Source: an uncultured Clostridia bacterium (GTDB lineage: Bacteria > Bacillota > Clostridia > TANB77 > CAG-508). Taken from it: a stretch of 64,000 bases of DNA. The DNA lies in NCBI GenBank assembly GCA_934130975.1, contig CAKOYU010000001.1, positions 62,001 to 126,000 of the forward strand, in the 5' to 3' direction. How positions within the stretch are numbered: position 1 is the first letter of the stretch; the number at the start of each line of letters is the position of its first letter. Of this stretch, positions 54,941 to 63,038 are shown piece by piece. Below the pieces are notes generated by a model. It had not been told where the DNA came from, searched no databases, and saw nothing but the letters and a program-made list of their open reading frames with translations. A program made the position numbers and the translations under genes.

Positions 54941-55024
54941 AATAAAAATAAATAAAAAATAAAAATAAATAAAAAATAAAAATAAATAAAAAAATAAATA
55001 ATAAATAAAAAATTATTAAAATAA

Positions 55025-55240
55025 TTATTTTAATAATTTAATTAATTTATAATATTTTAAAGAATCAGTGAAATTATTTAAAAAACATTCTACATCATTA
55101 AGAGAAGTACAAGTATCTTTTTTTAAAGTTTTAAAATTCAATTTTTTTTTGGGAGGATTTTTTTTTGACTTAGGAGGAGGCGGTGGTGCTGGGCGAGGTG
55201 GTGGAGGGGGAGTTCTAGTCATATAATAATTATTGTACAT
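55025..55240 (-). CDS. Small proline-rich protein
   Basis: 71 residues. After MYNNYYMTRT comes a Pro-rich block (PPPPPRPAPPPPPKSKK, then NPPKKK), then a helical, Cys-containing C-terminal half (DTCTSLNDVECFLNNFTDSLKYYKLIKLLK). The codons of the Pro block use C and G heavily in DNA that is otherwise almost all A and T, which argues for selection on the protein. The ribosome site is weak (GAAGTGAT). No signal peptide. Function unknown; a spore-layer or adapter role is possible but unproven. Confidence 0.6.
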   Translation of the reverse strand: MYNNYYMTRTPPPPPRPAPPPPPKSKKNPPKKKLNFKTLKKDTCTSLNDVECFLNNFTDSLKYYKLIKLLK

Positions 55241-55371
55241 AAAATCACTTCTTTTTTTTTATTTTTTTATATATTATATGATAAAAGAATAAATAAAGTT
55301 ATAATAATAGATATTTAAAAATAATAAAAAATATGATAAAATATATAAAAAAGAAATGAGGGAAAAAATAA

Positions 55372-56193
55372 ATGAATGGAAAATTATATATAGTAGCTAC
55401 TCCAATAGGAAATTTAGATGATATAACATTAAGGGCTTTAAAAATATTAAAAGAAGTAGATTTAATTGCAGCGGAAGATACGAGACAAACATTAAAACTA
55501 TTAAATCATTTTGAAATATCAAAACCATTAATAAGTTATCATAGACACAACGAAGATGTAAAAAGTAACATATTAATTGAAAAATTAAAAAATAGTGAAA
55601 ATATTGCATTAGTATCAGATGCGGGGACTCCGGGAATTTGTGATCCTGGAGAGGAAGTAATTAAAAAAGCTATAGAAGAAAATATAGAAGTAATACCGAT
55701 ACCAGGTGCTTGTGCATTTGTTAATGCTTTAATTACTTCAGGATTAGATACAAAAGAATTTACATTTTTAGGTTTTTTACCATTAAATAAAAAATTAAGA
55801 AAAGAAAAAATAGAGGAAATTAATAAATCTCAGAAAACAGTTATAATTTATGAAGCACCACATAAAATGAAAAATACATTAATAGATTTAAAAGAAATAT
55901 TAAATGATAGAAAAATTGTATTAGCAAGAGAGTTAACTAAAATACATGAAGAATTTATAAGAGGAAGTATAGATGAATTATTAAATAATATAGATAATTT
56001 AAAAGGTGAAATGATATTAATAATAGAAGGGTCTACTAAGAATGAAGAAAATGAACTAAAATTAAATTTATTATCTTTAGAAGAACATTATAAATATTAT
56101 GAGAACCAAGGATTTAATAAAAAAGATATAATAAAAAAGATTGCTAAAGATAGAAATGTTAATAAAAATGAAATATATATGAAATTTATTTAA
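55372..56193 (+). CDS. rsmI: 16S rRNA (cytidine-2'-O)-methyltransferase RsmI
   Basis: 273 residues. Tetrapyrrole-methylase fold with YIVATPIGNLDDITLRALKILKEVDLIAAEDTRQTLKLLNHF, ISYHRHNE, ALVSDAGTPGICDPG and IPGACAFVNALITSGL. It methylates C1402 of 16S rRNA. Family length is about 275-290. Ribosome site GAGGG. Confidence 0.95.
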   Translation: MNGKLYIVATPIGNLDDITLRALKILKEVDLIAAEDTRQTLKLLNHFEISKPLISYHRHNEDVKSNILIEKLKNSENIALVSDAGTPGICDPGEEVIKKAIEENIEVIPIPGACAFVNALITSGLDTKEFTFLGFLPLNKKLRKEKIEEINKSQKTVIIYEAPHKMKNTLIDLKEILNDRKIVLARELTKIHEEFIRGSIDELLNNIDNLKGEMILIIEGSTKNEENELKLNLLSLEEHYKYYENQGFNKKDIIKKIAKDRNVNKNEIYMKFI

Positions 56194-56194
56194 A

Positions 56195-56230
56195 AATAGG
56201 AAGAAAATATGGGATTATTTTCTTCCTATT
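56195..56230. terminator. Bidirectional terminator between rsmI and AbrB-type gene
   Basis: AATAGGAAGAAAAT (56195-56208) and its complement (56217-56230) with A/T runs on both sides. Confidence 0.85.
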
Positions 56231-56236
56231 AATATT

Positions 56237-56494
56237 CTATTCATCAGTATTATCTAAACTAGAAAGTTTTTGTGCACATTTTGAGCAAACTAACTTGTCT
56301 TTATATGCAATTAAATTTTTTGAGTTACCACAAAAAATGCAATTTGGTTCATATTTTTTTAATACAATAGAAGATCCATCAACATATATTTCAATAGGGT
56401 CTTTTTCTGCTATATCAAATTTATTTCTGATTTCAATTGGTATAACAACTCTACCTAATTCATCAACTTTTCTAACTATTCCTGTAGACTTCAT
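56237..56494 (-). CDS. AbrB/SpoVT-type transition-state regulator with zinc ribbon
   Basis: 85 residues. N-terminal swapped-hairpin DNA-binding domain KSTGIVRKVDELGRVVIPIEIRNKFDI (about 2-45), then a C-terminal CIFCGN...CSKCAQ zinc-ribbon-like pair, as in several Clostridia AbrB proteins. It is probably a global regulator around the growth-to-sporulation shift. AAGGAGG precedes the ATG; divergent from spmA. Confidence 0.93.
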   Translation of the reverse strand: MKSTGIVRKVDELGRVVIPIEIRNKFDIAEKDPIEIYVDGSSIVLKKYEPNCIFCGNSKNLIAYKDKLVCSKCAQKLSSLDNTDE

Positions 56495-56640
56495 AACTTG
56501 TCCTCCTTAAACTATTTAATCAATTCATTTAATATAATAACATAAATCTTAAAATTGGTCAATTAAAATTTCAAATTATTGTAAATTAAATTGTTATAAT
56601 TTAGTAAATTCAAAAATATAAATATAAAGAGGGGAAAACA

Positions 56641-57225
56641 ATGTTAAATATATTATGGCCAATTTTTATAATAATATCTATAATTTATGCAATATGTTCG
56701 GGAAATTTGCAAGCGCTAAATAATTCTATTTTTGAATCTATTGATAGTGTTATTAATTTAACATTAACTTTAATTGGAACTACTTGTCTTTGGAGTGGAA
56801 TAATGGAGATTGCTTCTAATACAAAGATACAAATATATTTATCTAAGATTTTAAGACCGATTATTAATAAAGTTTTTAAAAATATTGATATTAGAAGTAA
56901 AGCTTATAATAATATTATAATGAATATTATTGCTAATATTTTGGGTTTAGGTAATGCAGCGACTCCTTTGGGGCTAAAGGCTATGGGGGAATTACAAAAA
57001 GAAAATTATAATAAAAATATTTTAAGTGATAATATGCTGATGTTAATTTTATTAAATACAGCATCATTGCAAATTATTCCAACAACAGTTATTGCAATAA
57101 GAAGTTCTCTTAATTCTAGCAATCCTTCTAAAATTATATTTTCAGTTTGGATATCAACTGTTTGTGCTGCTATTGTAGCAATAATTATGGGGAAAATTAT
57201 TATAAAGTTTACAGCCGATAAATAG
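56641..57225 (+). CDS. spmA: Spore maturation protein A
   Basis: 194 residues, polytopic. Nucleoside-recognition (gate) domain: LIGTTCLWSGIMEIA and NIIMNIIANILGLGNAATPLGLKAMGELQ, NTASLQIIPTTVIAIRS. SpmA/SpmB act together in spore-core dehydration. spmB follows after 10 bases. Confidence 0.93.
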   Translation: MLNILWPIFIIISIIYAICSGNLQALNNSIFESIDSVINLTLTLIGTTCLWSGIMEIASNTKIQIYLSKILRPIINKVFKNIDIRSKAYNNIIMNIIANILGLGNAATPLGLKAMGELQKENYNKNILSDNMLMLILLNTASLQIIPTTVIAIRSSLNSSNPSKIIFSVWISTVCAAIVAIIMGKIIIKFTADK

Positions 57226-57235
57226 AAAGGTTTAT

Positions 57236-57766
57236 ATGAAAATTGTTAATTATATTTCAATATTGGCAATGCCATTAATTATATTAATTATTATTAGTGA
57301 GGCTTTAAAAGAAAAAAGAGATGTTTTTGATATTTTTTTAAAAGGGGCTTTTGAGGGAATTGAAATTAGCTTGAAAATTTTTCCAACATTAATAGGATTA
57401 TTTGTTGCTATAGGTATGCTTAGAAGTTCTGGTGTATTGAATTTTATTATTAATGGAATTACACCGATATTATCATTTTTGAGTTTTCCAAAAGAAGTTG
57501 TACCACTGGCATTACTAAGACCAATTTCAGGTAGTGCATCTATTGCTGTTGCTACAGATATAATGAAGAATTGTGGAGTTGATTCCTTTGAAGGATTGTT
57601 AGCATCAATTATAATGGGTTCAACAGAAACAACATTATATACAATTGCGGTATATACAAGTTCAGTGAAAATTAAAAATAGTAGAGGAGTGTTAATTGCC
57701 GCTTTATTAGCGGATTTGACAGGGATAATAGTGTCTTTAATAGTTTGTAGATGGATGTTTGGATAA
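57236..57766 (+). CDS. spmB: Spore maturation protein B
   Basis: 176 residues, polytopic. Gate domain LIGLFVAIGMLRSSGVLNFI, PLALLRPISGSASIAVATDIMKNCG and ASIIMGSTETTLYTIAVY. Partner of SpmA. AGAAAGG before the ATG. Two Spo0A-box-like sequences begin 7 bases after the stop codon. Confidence 0.93.
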   Translation: MKIVNYISILAMPLIILIIISEALKEKRDVFDIFLKGAFEGIEISLKIFPTLIGLFVAIGMLRSSGVLNFIINGITPILSFLSFPKEVVPLALLRPISGSASIAVATDIMKNCGVDSFEGLLASIIMGSTETTLYTIAVYTSSVKIKNSRGVLIAALLADLTGIIVSLIVCRWMFG

Positions 57767-57772
57767 AAGAAA

Positions 57773-57789
57773 TGTCGAATTGTGTCGAA
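57773..57789 (+). promoter_or_regulatory. Tandem Spo0A boxes downstream of spmB
   Basis: TGTCGAA at 57773-57779 and again at 57783-57789, 10 bp apart, followed by CGATTTTT. The 24 bases correspond, on the other strand, to those upstream of the T4SS 1 minus-strand operon with one difference. A candidate promoter TTGACA-17-TAACAT (57819-57847) lies downstream. Confidence 0.6.
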
Positions 57790-57854
57790 CGATTTTTGAA
57801 GATTTTTGTCAAATGTTATTGACAAATGGATTAAAATAATGTAACATAATTTTA

Positions 57855-58032
57855 CAAATTGAATCAAAAAGTTTTTAATCTTGTAAAGGGAATAAAGTTT
57901 TAAAATTCCCCCAATTTTATAATAAATAATCTAATTTGACAAATTTTCCAAATAATTTAAAAATTAAACAATAGATAGGCCCCCTAAACCTAATATTATT
58001 TTTGTGTCAAAATGTATATTATTCCCTTTACA
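57855..58032 (+). ncRNA. Candidate structured small RNA between spmB and the WalJ-type gene
   Basis: Non-coding. TGTAAAGGGAATAA (57882-57895) is perfectly complementary to TTATTCCCTTTACA (58019-58032), closing a domain of about 150 bases with an inner GGGAAT...ATTCCC pairing option and the unusual G/C patch ATAGGCCCCCTAAACC. It may be transcribed from the promoter at 57819-57847. No known RNA family recognised. Confidence 0.4.
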
Positions 58033-58038
58033 AAATCA

Positions 58039-58827
58039 TTATATATTAATTAATTTACCAGGTAGATCTCTACTTGCTACAGATAAATTAAAATTATCAT
58101 TGTTATTTGAAATTATTTCATCTATGACTGTTCTATATGCTAATTCAGGAAAATTACTTTCTTTACTTAAATGACCTAGTATAGCTGTAGATAAATTTCC
58201 GTTTTTCAATAAATATGAAATTGTTTTTCCTGCCATAGTATTTGATAAGTGTCCAATATCACTTGCAATACGTGTTTTTAATTTATATGGATAAGCACAA
58301 CATTTTAAAACTTCTGTATCATAGTTTGATTCTAGTAATATAAATTGACTACCTTCGAGCATGTTTACAATAGATTTTGTCATATGGCCAATATCTGTTG
58401 CAATACTAATTTGTTGTGACGAATTTTTAGAAATATTAAAACCGCATGGGTCTACTGCATCGTGAGGTATGCTAAAAGGCTGAATTTCTAAATCATTAAT
58501 AGAAAATTTTTCAGAAGGGTTAATAATTTTAATATTTTTTTCTTTTAATTTTTCTGTTTGTATTGGCATAGCATCAAATGTTTTTTGAGTAGAATAAACA
58601 GGAATATCAAATTTTTTAGAAATTGTTCCAAGCCCTTTTACATGATCAGAATGTTCATGTGTTACTAATATTGCATCAATAGAAGAGGGATCTATTTCTA
58701 TTGATTGTAATCCCTCTTTTATTTTTTTACAACTCATTCCTGCATCAATTAAAACTTTAGTATTTTCAGTTTCTACAAATAAACTATTACCACTACTTCC
58801 ACTGTATAAACTACAAAAATTTAGCAT
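58039..58827 (-). CDS. Metallo-beta-lactamase-fold hydrolase, WalJ/YycJ type
   Basis: 262 residues. LYSGSSGNSLFVE at the start, metal-binding THEHSDHVKGLG near residue 55, ATDIGHMTKS, LLESNYDTEVL and ASDIGHLSNTMAGKTI, LGHLSKESNFPELAY. This matches the YycJ/WalJ DNA-metabolism hydrolases. It follows murA after 21 bases. Confidence 0.88.
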   Translation of the reverse strand: MLNFCSLYSGSSGNSLFVETENTKVLIDAGMSCKKIKEGLQSIEIDPSSIDAILVTHEHSDHVKGLGTISKKFDIPVYSTQKTFDAMPIQTEKLKEKNIKIINPSEKFSINDLEIQPFSIPHDAVDPCGFNISKNSSQQISIATDIGHMTKSIVNMLEGSQFILLESNYDTEVLKCCAYPYKLKTRIASDIGHLSNTMAGKTISYLLKNGNLSTAILGHLSKESNFPELAYRTVIDEIISNNNDNFNLSVASRDLPGKLINI

Positions 58828-58848
58828 ATGTATTTCTTCTTTCTAATG

Positions 58849-60108
58849 TTAATCTTTAATTCTATCTATTTTAGCACCTAGATTTCTAAATTTTTCTTCT
58901 ATGTTTTCATATCCTCTATCTATGTGCTCTAAATTGTATATTTCAGTTTTTCCTTCTGCTATTGTTCCTGCGACTATTAAAGCTGCACCAGCACGTAAAT
59001 CAGATGAATATACAGGTGAACCATATAATTTTTCAACGCCTTCAAAAAATGCTGTTTTTCCTTCTGCTGTTATATTAGCTCCCATTTTGTTTAATTCATC
59101 AGTGTATTGGAATCTTGATTCCCAAATATTTTCTATAATTCTGCTTGTTCCATTAGCAACAGAAAGGACAACTCCCATTTGAGGTTGTAAGTCTGTAGGA
59201 AATCCAGGATATGGTTGAGTTTTAATTATTGCTTTTGATGGTCTTTCATCACACCAAACACGTATTTCATCACCTAAATCTTCTACATGTCCTCCTATTT
59301 CCAAGATTTTTGCTGTTATTGCTTCTAAGTGTTTTGTTATACAATTTTTAATTAGAATATCTCCTTTTGATGCTACGGCAGCAAGCATGAATGTACCAGC
59401 TTCTATTTGATCTGGAACTACAGAATAAGAACCAGTACTATTAAGTTTTTTAACTCCATTTATTTTTATTACATCAGTTCCAGCACCACGAATATCTGCT
59501 CCCATAGTATTTAAGAAGTTTGCAACATCTACAATATGAGGTTCTTTTGCTGCATTGTCTATTATTGTTGTTCCTTCAGCAAGTACGGCAGCAAGCATTA
59601 CATTAATTGTTGCTCCAACAGAAACTACATCCATATAAATAGAGGTTCCAGTTAATTTATCAGCTGTTGCTAATATTTTTCCTTGTCCAACTTCAACTTT
59701 TGCTCCTAAAGCTTCGAAACCTTTTATATGTTGGTCTATAGGTCTTGCACCTAGTTTGCAACCACCAGGCATTCCAACAGATATTTTTCCTTTACGTCCA
59801 AGCATACTTCCTAATATATAATAAGATGCTCTGAATTTACTTGTTAATTCTTCAGATGCATTTGTTTCTGTTATATTTCTTGTATCTATAGTAAGTTCAT
59901 TTAGTTTATTCCAAGTTATTTTTGCACCAAGACCTTCTAATATTTCACATGATTTTTTTACATCACTTATATTAGGTACATTGTCAATTGTGCAGATTCC
60001 ATCTATTAAAAGTGTTGCAGGTAAAATAGCTACTGCTGCATTTTTTGCTCCACTTATTGTTACTTCTCCTTTTAAAGGTGTTCCTCCAGTTATAACTAAT
60101 TTTTCCAA
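58849..60108 (-). CDS. murA: UDP-N-acetylglucosamine 1-carboxyvinyltransferase
   Basis: 419 residues, normal length. Start TTG at 60108 with GGAGG seven to eight bases upstream; no ATG option fits. KNAAVAIL near residue 22, the catalytic-Cys region MPGGCKLGARPIDQHIKGFEALGA, and PGFPTDLQPQMGVVL. First committed step of peptidoglycan precursor synthesis. Confidence 0.96.
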   Translation of the reverse strand: MEKLVITGGTPLKGEVTISGAKNAAVAILPATLLIDGICTIDNVPNISDVKKSCEILEGLGAKITWNKLNELTIDTRNITETNASEELTSKFRASYYILGSMLGRKGKISVGMPGGCKLGARPIDQHIKGFEALGAKVEVGQGKILATADKLTGTSIYMDVVSVGATINVMLAAVLAEGTTIIDNAAKEPHIVDVANFLNTMGADIRGAGTDVIKINGVKKLNSTGSYSVVPDQIEAGTFMLAAVASKGDILIKNCITKHLEAITAKILEIGGHVEDLGDEIRVWCDERPSKAIIKTQPYPGFPTDLQPQMGVVLSVANGTSRIIENIWESRFQYTDELNKMGANITAEGKTAFFEGVEKLYGSPVYSSDLRAGAALIVAGTIAEGKTEIYNLEHIDRGYENIEEKFRNLGAKIDRIKD

Positions 60109-60205
60109 CAGTATTCCTCCTTAATTTTTTCTTATCCAAAAATATATCATAAAAAAGATAATATTACAACAGTTTTTGGAGAAAAACTCATTAGAATATT
60201 AGTTG

Positions 60206-60248
60206 TTTTCATATAATAGGAAAGTGATACTTTCCTATTATATGAAAA
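60206..60248. repeat. Long perfect hairpin in murA-spoIIR gap
   Basis: A 19-bp perfect stem, TTTTCATATAATAGGAAAG and complement, with loop TGATA. Probably a terminator for spoIIR on the minus strand, though without an extra T-run. Confidence 0.6.
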
Positions 60249-60261
60249 GCTACAATCGCTA

Positions 60262-60305
60262 GCCCTTTGAGATTTTCTCCTTTTAGTCGAAAACTCAAAT
60301 CGGGC
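60262..60305. repeat. Second hairpin in murA-spoIIR gap
   Basis: GCCC-TTTGAG-TTTTC pairs with GAAAA-CTCAAA-GGGC with small bulges. It lies between spoIIR and the perfect hairpin at 60206-60248. Confidence 0.5.
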
Positions 60306-60338
60306 GAGAACAAATTAAAGAAAAATTGAAAATTTTTC

Positions 60339-61007
60339 TTATTTGTTCTTGGCTGTAAATAATCCATTATCAGATAAAAATTCAACTAATTTGAATTTAA
60401 ATTCAATTTCTGGATTGTTTTTGTCAGAAATTAAATTATAAGATTCTTCATCTAAGTTTTGTTCTAAATTATTTTTGGCTTCGTCGTTAACAATTCCAGA
60501 AGAAATATCGATAAAGCATAAAGATGGGAACATTACGCACCACCAATTTTTACCTTTTGCATCACCAATTTCAACTCTTAATGCGTCATAAAAACCTGCG
60601 GGTAATGTTATATCTCCATAATTTTTGGTTGGAAAATAAAAATTATTAATATTTATTTTTACAGGATAGTCATATCCATTTGCTCTAATTGTATTTTCTG
60701 CAATTTGTTGAAAATCATCTTTGTGGGCTGTAGCAAGTGAAATTGCTTCTGCCTTTGTTGTGCAATGACTACATATAGTATTCATATAATTAAGAAGGGA
60801 ATCTCTAACTTTTAATTTTAGAGATTGATCTTCTTCAGAATCACTATTTGCAAGCACATGTAGTCTAAATACAGCGTCAGATAAAGTATTTGATACTGCT
60901 GAGACATAATTTTGTGCACAAATAAATACATATAAAAATAATAATATTGAAATAATACAAATATTTTTTAATTTGGTAGTTTTAATAAAATTTAAAATTT
61001 TTTTCAT
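60339..61007 (-). CDS. spoIIR: Stage II sporulation protein R
   Basis: 222 residues. N-terminal membrane/signal segment (about 18-37), then the family block SDAVFRLHVLANSDSEEDQSLKLKVRDSLLNYM, ANGYDYPVKININNFYFPTKNYGDITLPAGFYDALRVEIGDAKGKNWWCVMFPSLCF. SpoIIR is made in the forespore and triggers SpoIIGA processing of pro-sigma-E, so this genome very likely sporulates. AGGAGG before the ATG. Confidence 0.95.
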   Translation of the reverse strand: MKKILNFIKTTKLKNICIISILLFLYVFICAQNYVSAVSNTLSDAVFRLHVLANSDSEEDQSLKLKVRDSLLNYMNTICSHCTTKAEAISLATAHKDDFQQIAENTIRANGYDYPVKININNFYFPTKNYGDITLPAGFYDALRVEIGDAKGKNWWCVMFPSLCFIDISSGIVNDEAKNNLEQNLDEESYNLISDKNNPEIEFKFKLVEFLSDNGLFTAKNK

Positions 61008-61098
61008 GTAAATCCTCCTAAAAACATTTTTGCTAAAATATATCTTTAAAATAATTATTAACCAAAAAAAATAAAATATACATTTGTAATAAAAGTGC

Positions 61099-61134
61099 TT
61101 GACAACAAAAAAACTAAATGGTAAAATTTACCAT
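61099..61134 (+). promoter_or_regulatory. Sigma-A promoter with dyad over the -10 box
   Basis: TTGACA (61099-61104), 17-base spacer, TAAAAT (61122-61127). ATGGTAAA-A-TTTACCAT (61118-61134) is a perfect dyad covering the -10 box, a likely operator. Confidence 0.7.
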
Positions 61135-61161
61135 ATAAAATATTCAGAAGGGATGAATAAC

Positions 61162-61605
61162 ATGGATATTGAAAATAAAGAAAATAAAAAAATGTACGTT
61201 TTTTATGTAAGTGAATTTCATTTAGAAATGATTTTATTGCCATTTGTGAATAAAAAAATTGAAGAAAAAGAAAAAATAATAATTAATACAGAATATGATT
61301 TAGAAGATACTATGAAAGTATTATTAAATAGAATGAATTTAAAAGAAGAAAATAAAGAAAAAATATTAGGTTTAAATTGGAATAAAAAAGAAAAACAAGA
61401 AATGTATAATAAATCTAATATTATTACAATAGGTAGACAAGAATATATTGATAAAATAAATTATGAAATAAAACAAGAAAATTTAAATGATATAAGAATG
61501 TTAGATTGCTATAAATTTGATGATATAAAAGAAGAAATAAGTGATATTGCTAATAAATATGATGGAAATTTTAACACATCTAGCCTAAATATGCAAAAAA
61601 ATTAG
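61162..61605 (+). CDS. Unknown acidic soluble protein
   Basis: 147 residues from ATG 61162, nine bases after GAAGGG; longer frames would overlap the promoter. Begins MDIENKENKKMYVFYVSEFHLEMILLPFVNKKIEEKEKIIINTEYDLEDTMKVLL and is rich in Glu and Lys; no signal peptide. Family not recognised, although the opening resembles small sporulation-associated Clostridia proteins of unknown function. Confidence 0.65.
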   Translation: MDIENKENKKMYVFYVSEFHLEMILLPFVNKKIEEKEKIIINTEYDLEDTMKVLLNRMNLKEENKEKILGLNWNKKEKQEMYNKSNIITIGRQEYIDKINYEIKQENLNDIRMLDCYKFDDIKEEISDIANKYDGNFNTSSLNMQKN

Positions 61606-61694
61606 TAAAAACTGTTGAAATAAAAAAAAAGTAGTGGTAAAATCTATAAAGCATATATAAATAAAATTTACGGAACAAGAAAGGAAGTAAGCAT

Positions 61695-62936
61695 ATGGGA
61701 GAGAATTTAGAATCCATTAAGAAAACTCTAAAAAAATATTCTCAAGAGCATTTGTTAAATGAATATGAAAAATTAGATGAAGTAAATCAAAAAAGACTAT
61801 TAGATCAAATAGAACACATAGATTTTGAACTAATAAACAGTTTATATAATAATACAAAAAAAGAAGTAAATGTTGGAGAAAATAAAATATCACCAATTGA
61901 ATATTTGGACAAAGATAGACTAAATGGATATTATAAAGGATTCCAAGAAACAGGAGAAAAAGCTATTAGGGCTGGAAAATTAGCAGCTGTAACAATGGCT
62001 GGTGGACAAGGTACAAGACTTGGACATAAAGGACCTAAAGGAACTTTTGATATTGGTTTAGAATCACATAAATCACTTTTTGAATTATTAAGCGATTCAT
62101 TAAAAGAACAAGGAAAGAAATATGATGTTATGATTCCTTGGTTTATAATGACAAGTGAAGAAAATAATGATGAGACAATTGCATTTTTTGCAAAAAATAG
62201 AAATTTTGGATATGAAAAAGACAAAAATTTATTTTTCTTTAAACAAGGTGAATTACCAATGGTAGACACTGAAGGAAAAATATTAATAGGAGAGAATGGA
62301 TTAATAAAAGAAGCAGCAGATGGTCATGGTGGTATATATGAAGCACTTGTAAAAAATGGAATGACTAAAAAAATGAGAGAATTAGGTGTTGAATGGATTT
62401 TTATTGGTGGTGTTGACAATTGTTTAGTTAAAATGGTTGATCCAATATTGATGGGAATTGCAATACAAAAACATGTAACTGCAGCTGGAAAATCTGTTGT
62501 AAAAGCAAATCCACAAGAAAAAGTTGGAGTATTTTGTAAGAAAAATGGAAGACCATCAGTTGTAGAATATACAGAAATACCTAAGGAAATGGCAGAAGCC
62601 ACAGATTCAAGAGGAGAATTGATATATGGTGAATCTCATATTTTATGTAATTTATTCAATATAAATGCTGTAGAAAGAATGGGAACAAAACCATTACCTT
62701 ACCATGTAGCATATAAAAAAGCAACATATATAGATAAAAATGGAAATAAAGTTGTACCAAATGGACCAAATGCATATAAATTTGAAGCATTTCTATTTGA
62801 TGCGTTTGGTGAATTAGATGATATGGCTGTATTGAGAGTAAAAAGAGAAGAGGAATTTGCACCTGTAAAAAATGCTGCAGGAGTAGATAGTCCAGAAACA
62901 GCAAGAGAGCTATATAGAAAATTCTATCAATTATAA
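61695..62936 (+). CDS. UDPGP-type UDP-sugar pyrophosphorylase
   Basis: 413 residues. AAVTMAGGQGTRLGHKGPKGTFDIG is the nucleotide-binding loop, IPWFIMTSEENNDET, GHGGIYEAL, IFIGGVDNCLVKMVDP and VVEYTEIP follow. This is the eukaryote-like UDP-GlcNAc/UDP-GalNAc or UDP-glucose pyrophosphorylase family, unrelated to GalU/GlmU. It makes UDP-sugars from sugar-1-phosphates, which the phosphoglucomutase-type gene downstream could supply. GGAAG before the ATG. Confidence 0.93.
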   Translation: MGENLESIKKTLKKYSQEHLLNEYEKLDEVNQKRLLDQIEHIDFELINSLYNNTKKEVNVGENKISPIEYLDKDRLNGYYKGFQETGEKAIRAGKLAAVTMAGGQGTRLGHKGPKGTFDIGLESHKSLFELLSDSLKEQGKKYDVMIPWFIMTSEENNDETIAFFAKNRNFGYEKDKNLFFFKQGELPMVDTEGKILIGENGLIKEAADGHGGIYEALVKNGMTKKMRELGVEWIFIGGVDNCLVKMVDPILMGIAIQKHVTAAGKSVVKANPQEKVGVFCKKNGRPSVVEYTEIPKEMAEATDSRGELIYGESHILCNLFNINAVERMGTKPLPYHVAYKKATYIDKNGNKVVPNGPNAYKFEAFLFDAFGELDDMAVLRVKREEEFAPVKNAAGVDSPETARELYRKFYQL

Positions 62937-62950
62937 AGTATATAATTTTA

Positions 62951-62987
62951 AACTGCTGGTGCAAATAGACATCAGCAGTTGTTTTTT
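62951..62987 (+). terminator. Terminator after pyrophosphorylase gene
   Basis: AACTGCTG (62951-62958) pairs with CAGCAGTT (62973-62980); TGTTTTTT-type tail follows. Confidence 0.8.
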
Positions 62988-63038
62988 AATAAAATAGTCA
63001 AAAAAGTATATGTTTTTGACAGGAAAGGAAGAAATAAT

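Noticed and set aside
51133..55024. Decayed protein genes in the AT-only stretch
   Set aside because: No frame shows residual protein-like codon pattern, and conservation among units is concentrated in short motifs and stems.
57773..57789. Spo0A boxes as regulators of spmAB
   Set aside because: They lie after the spmB stop codon, not before spmA.
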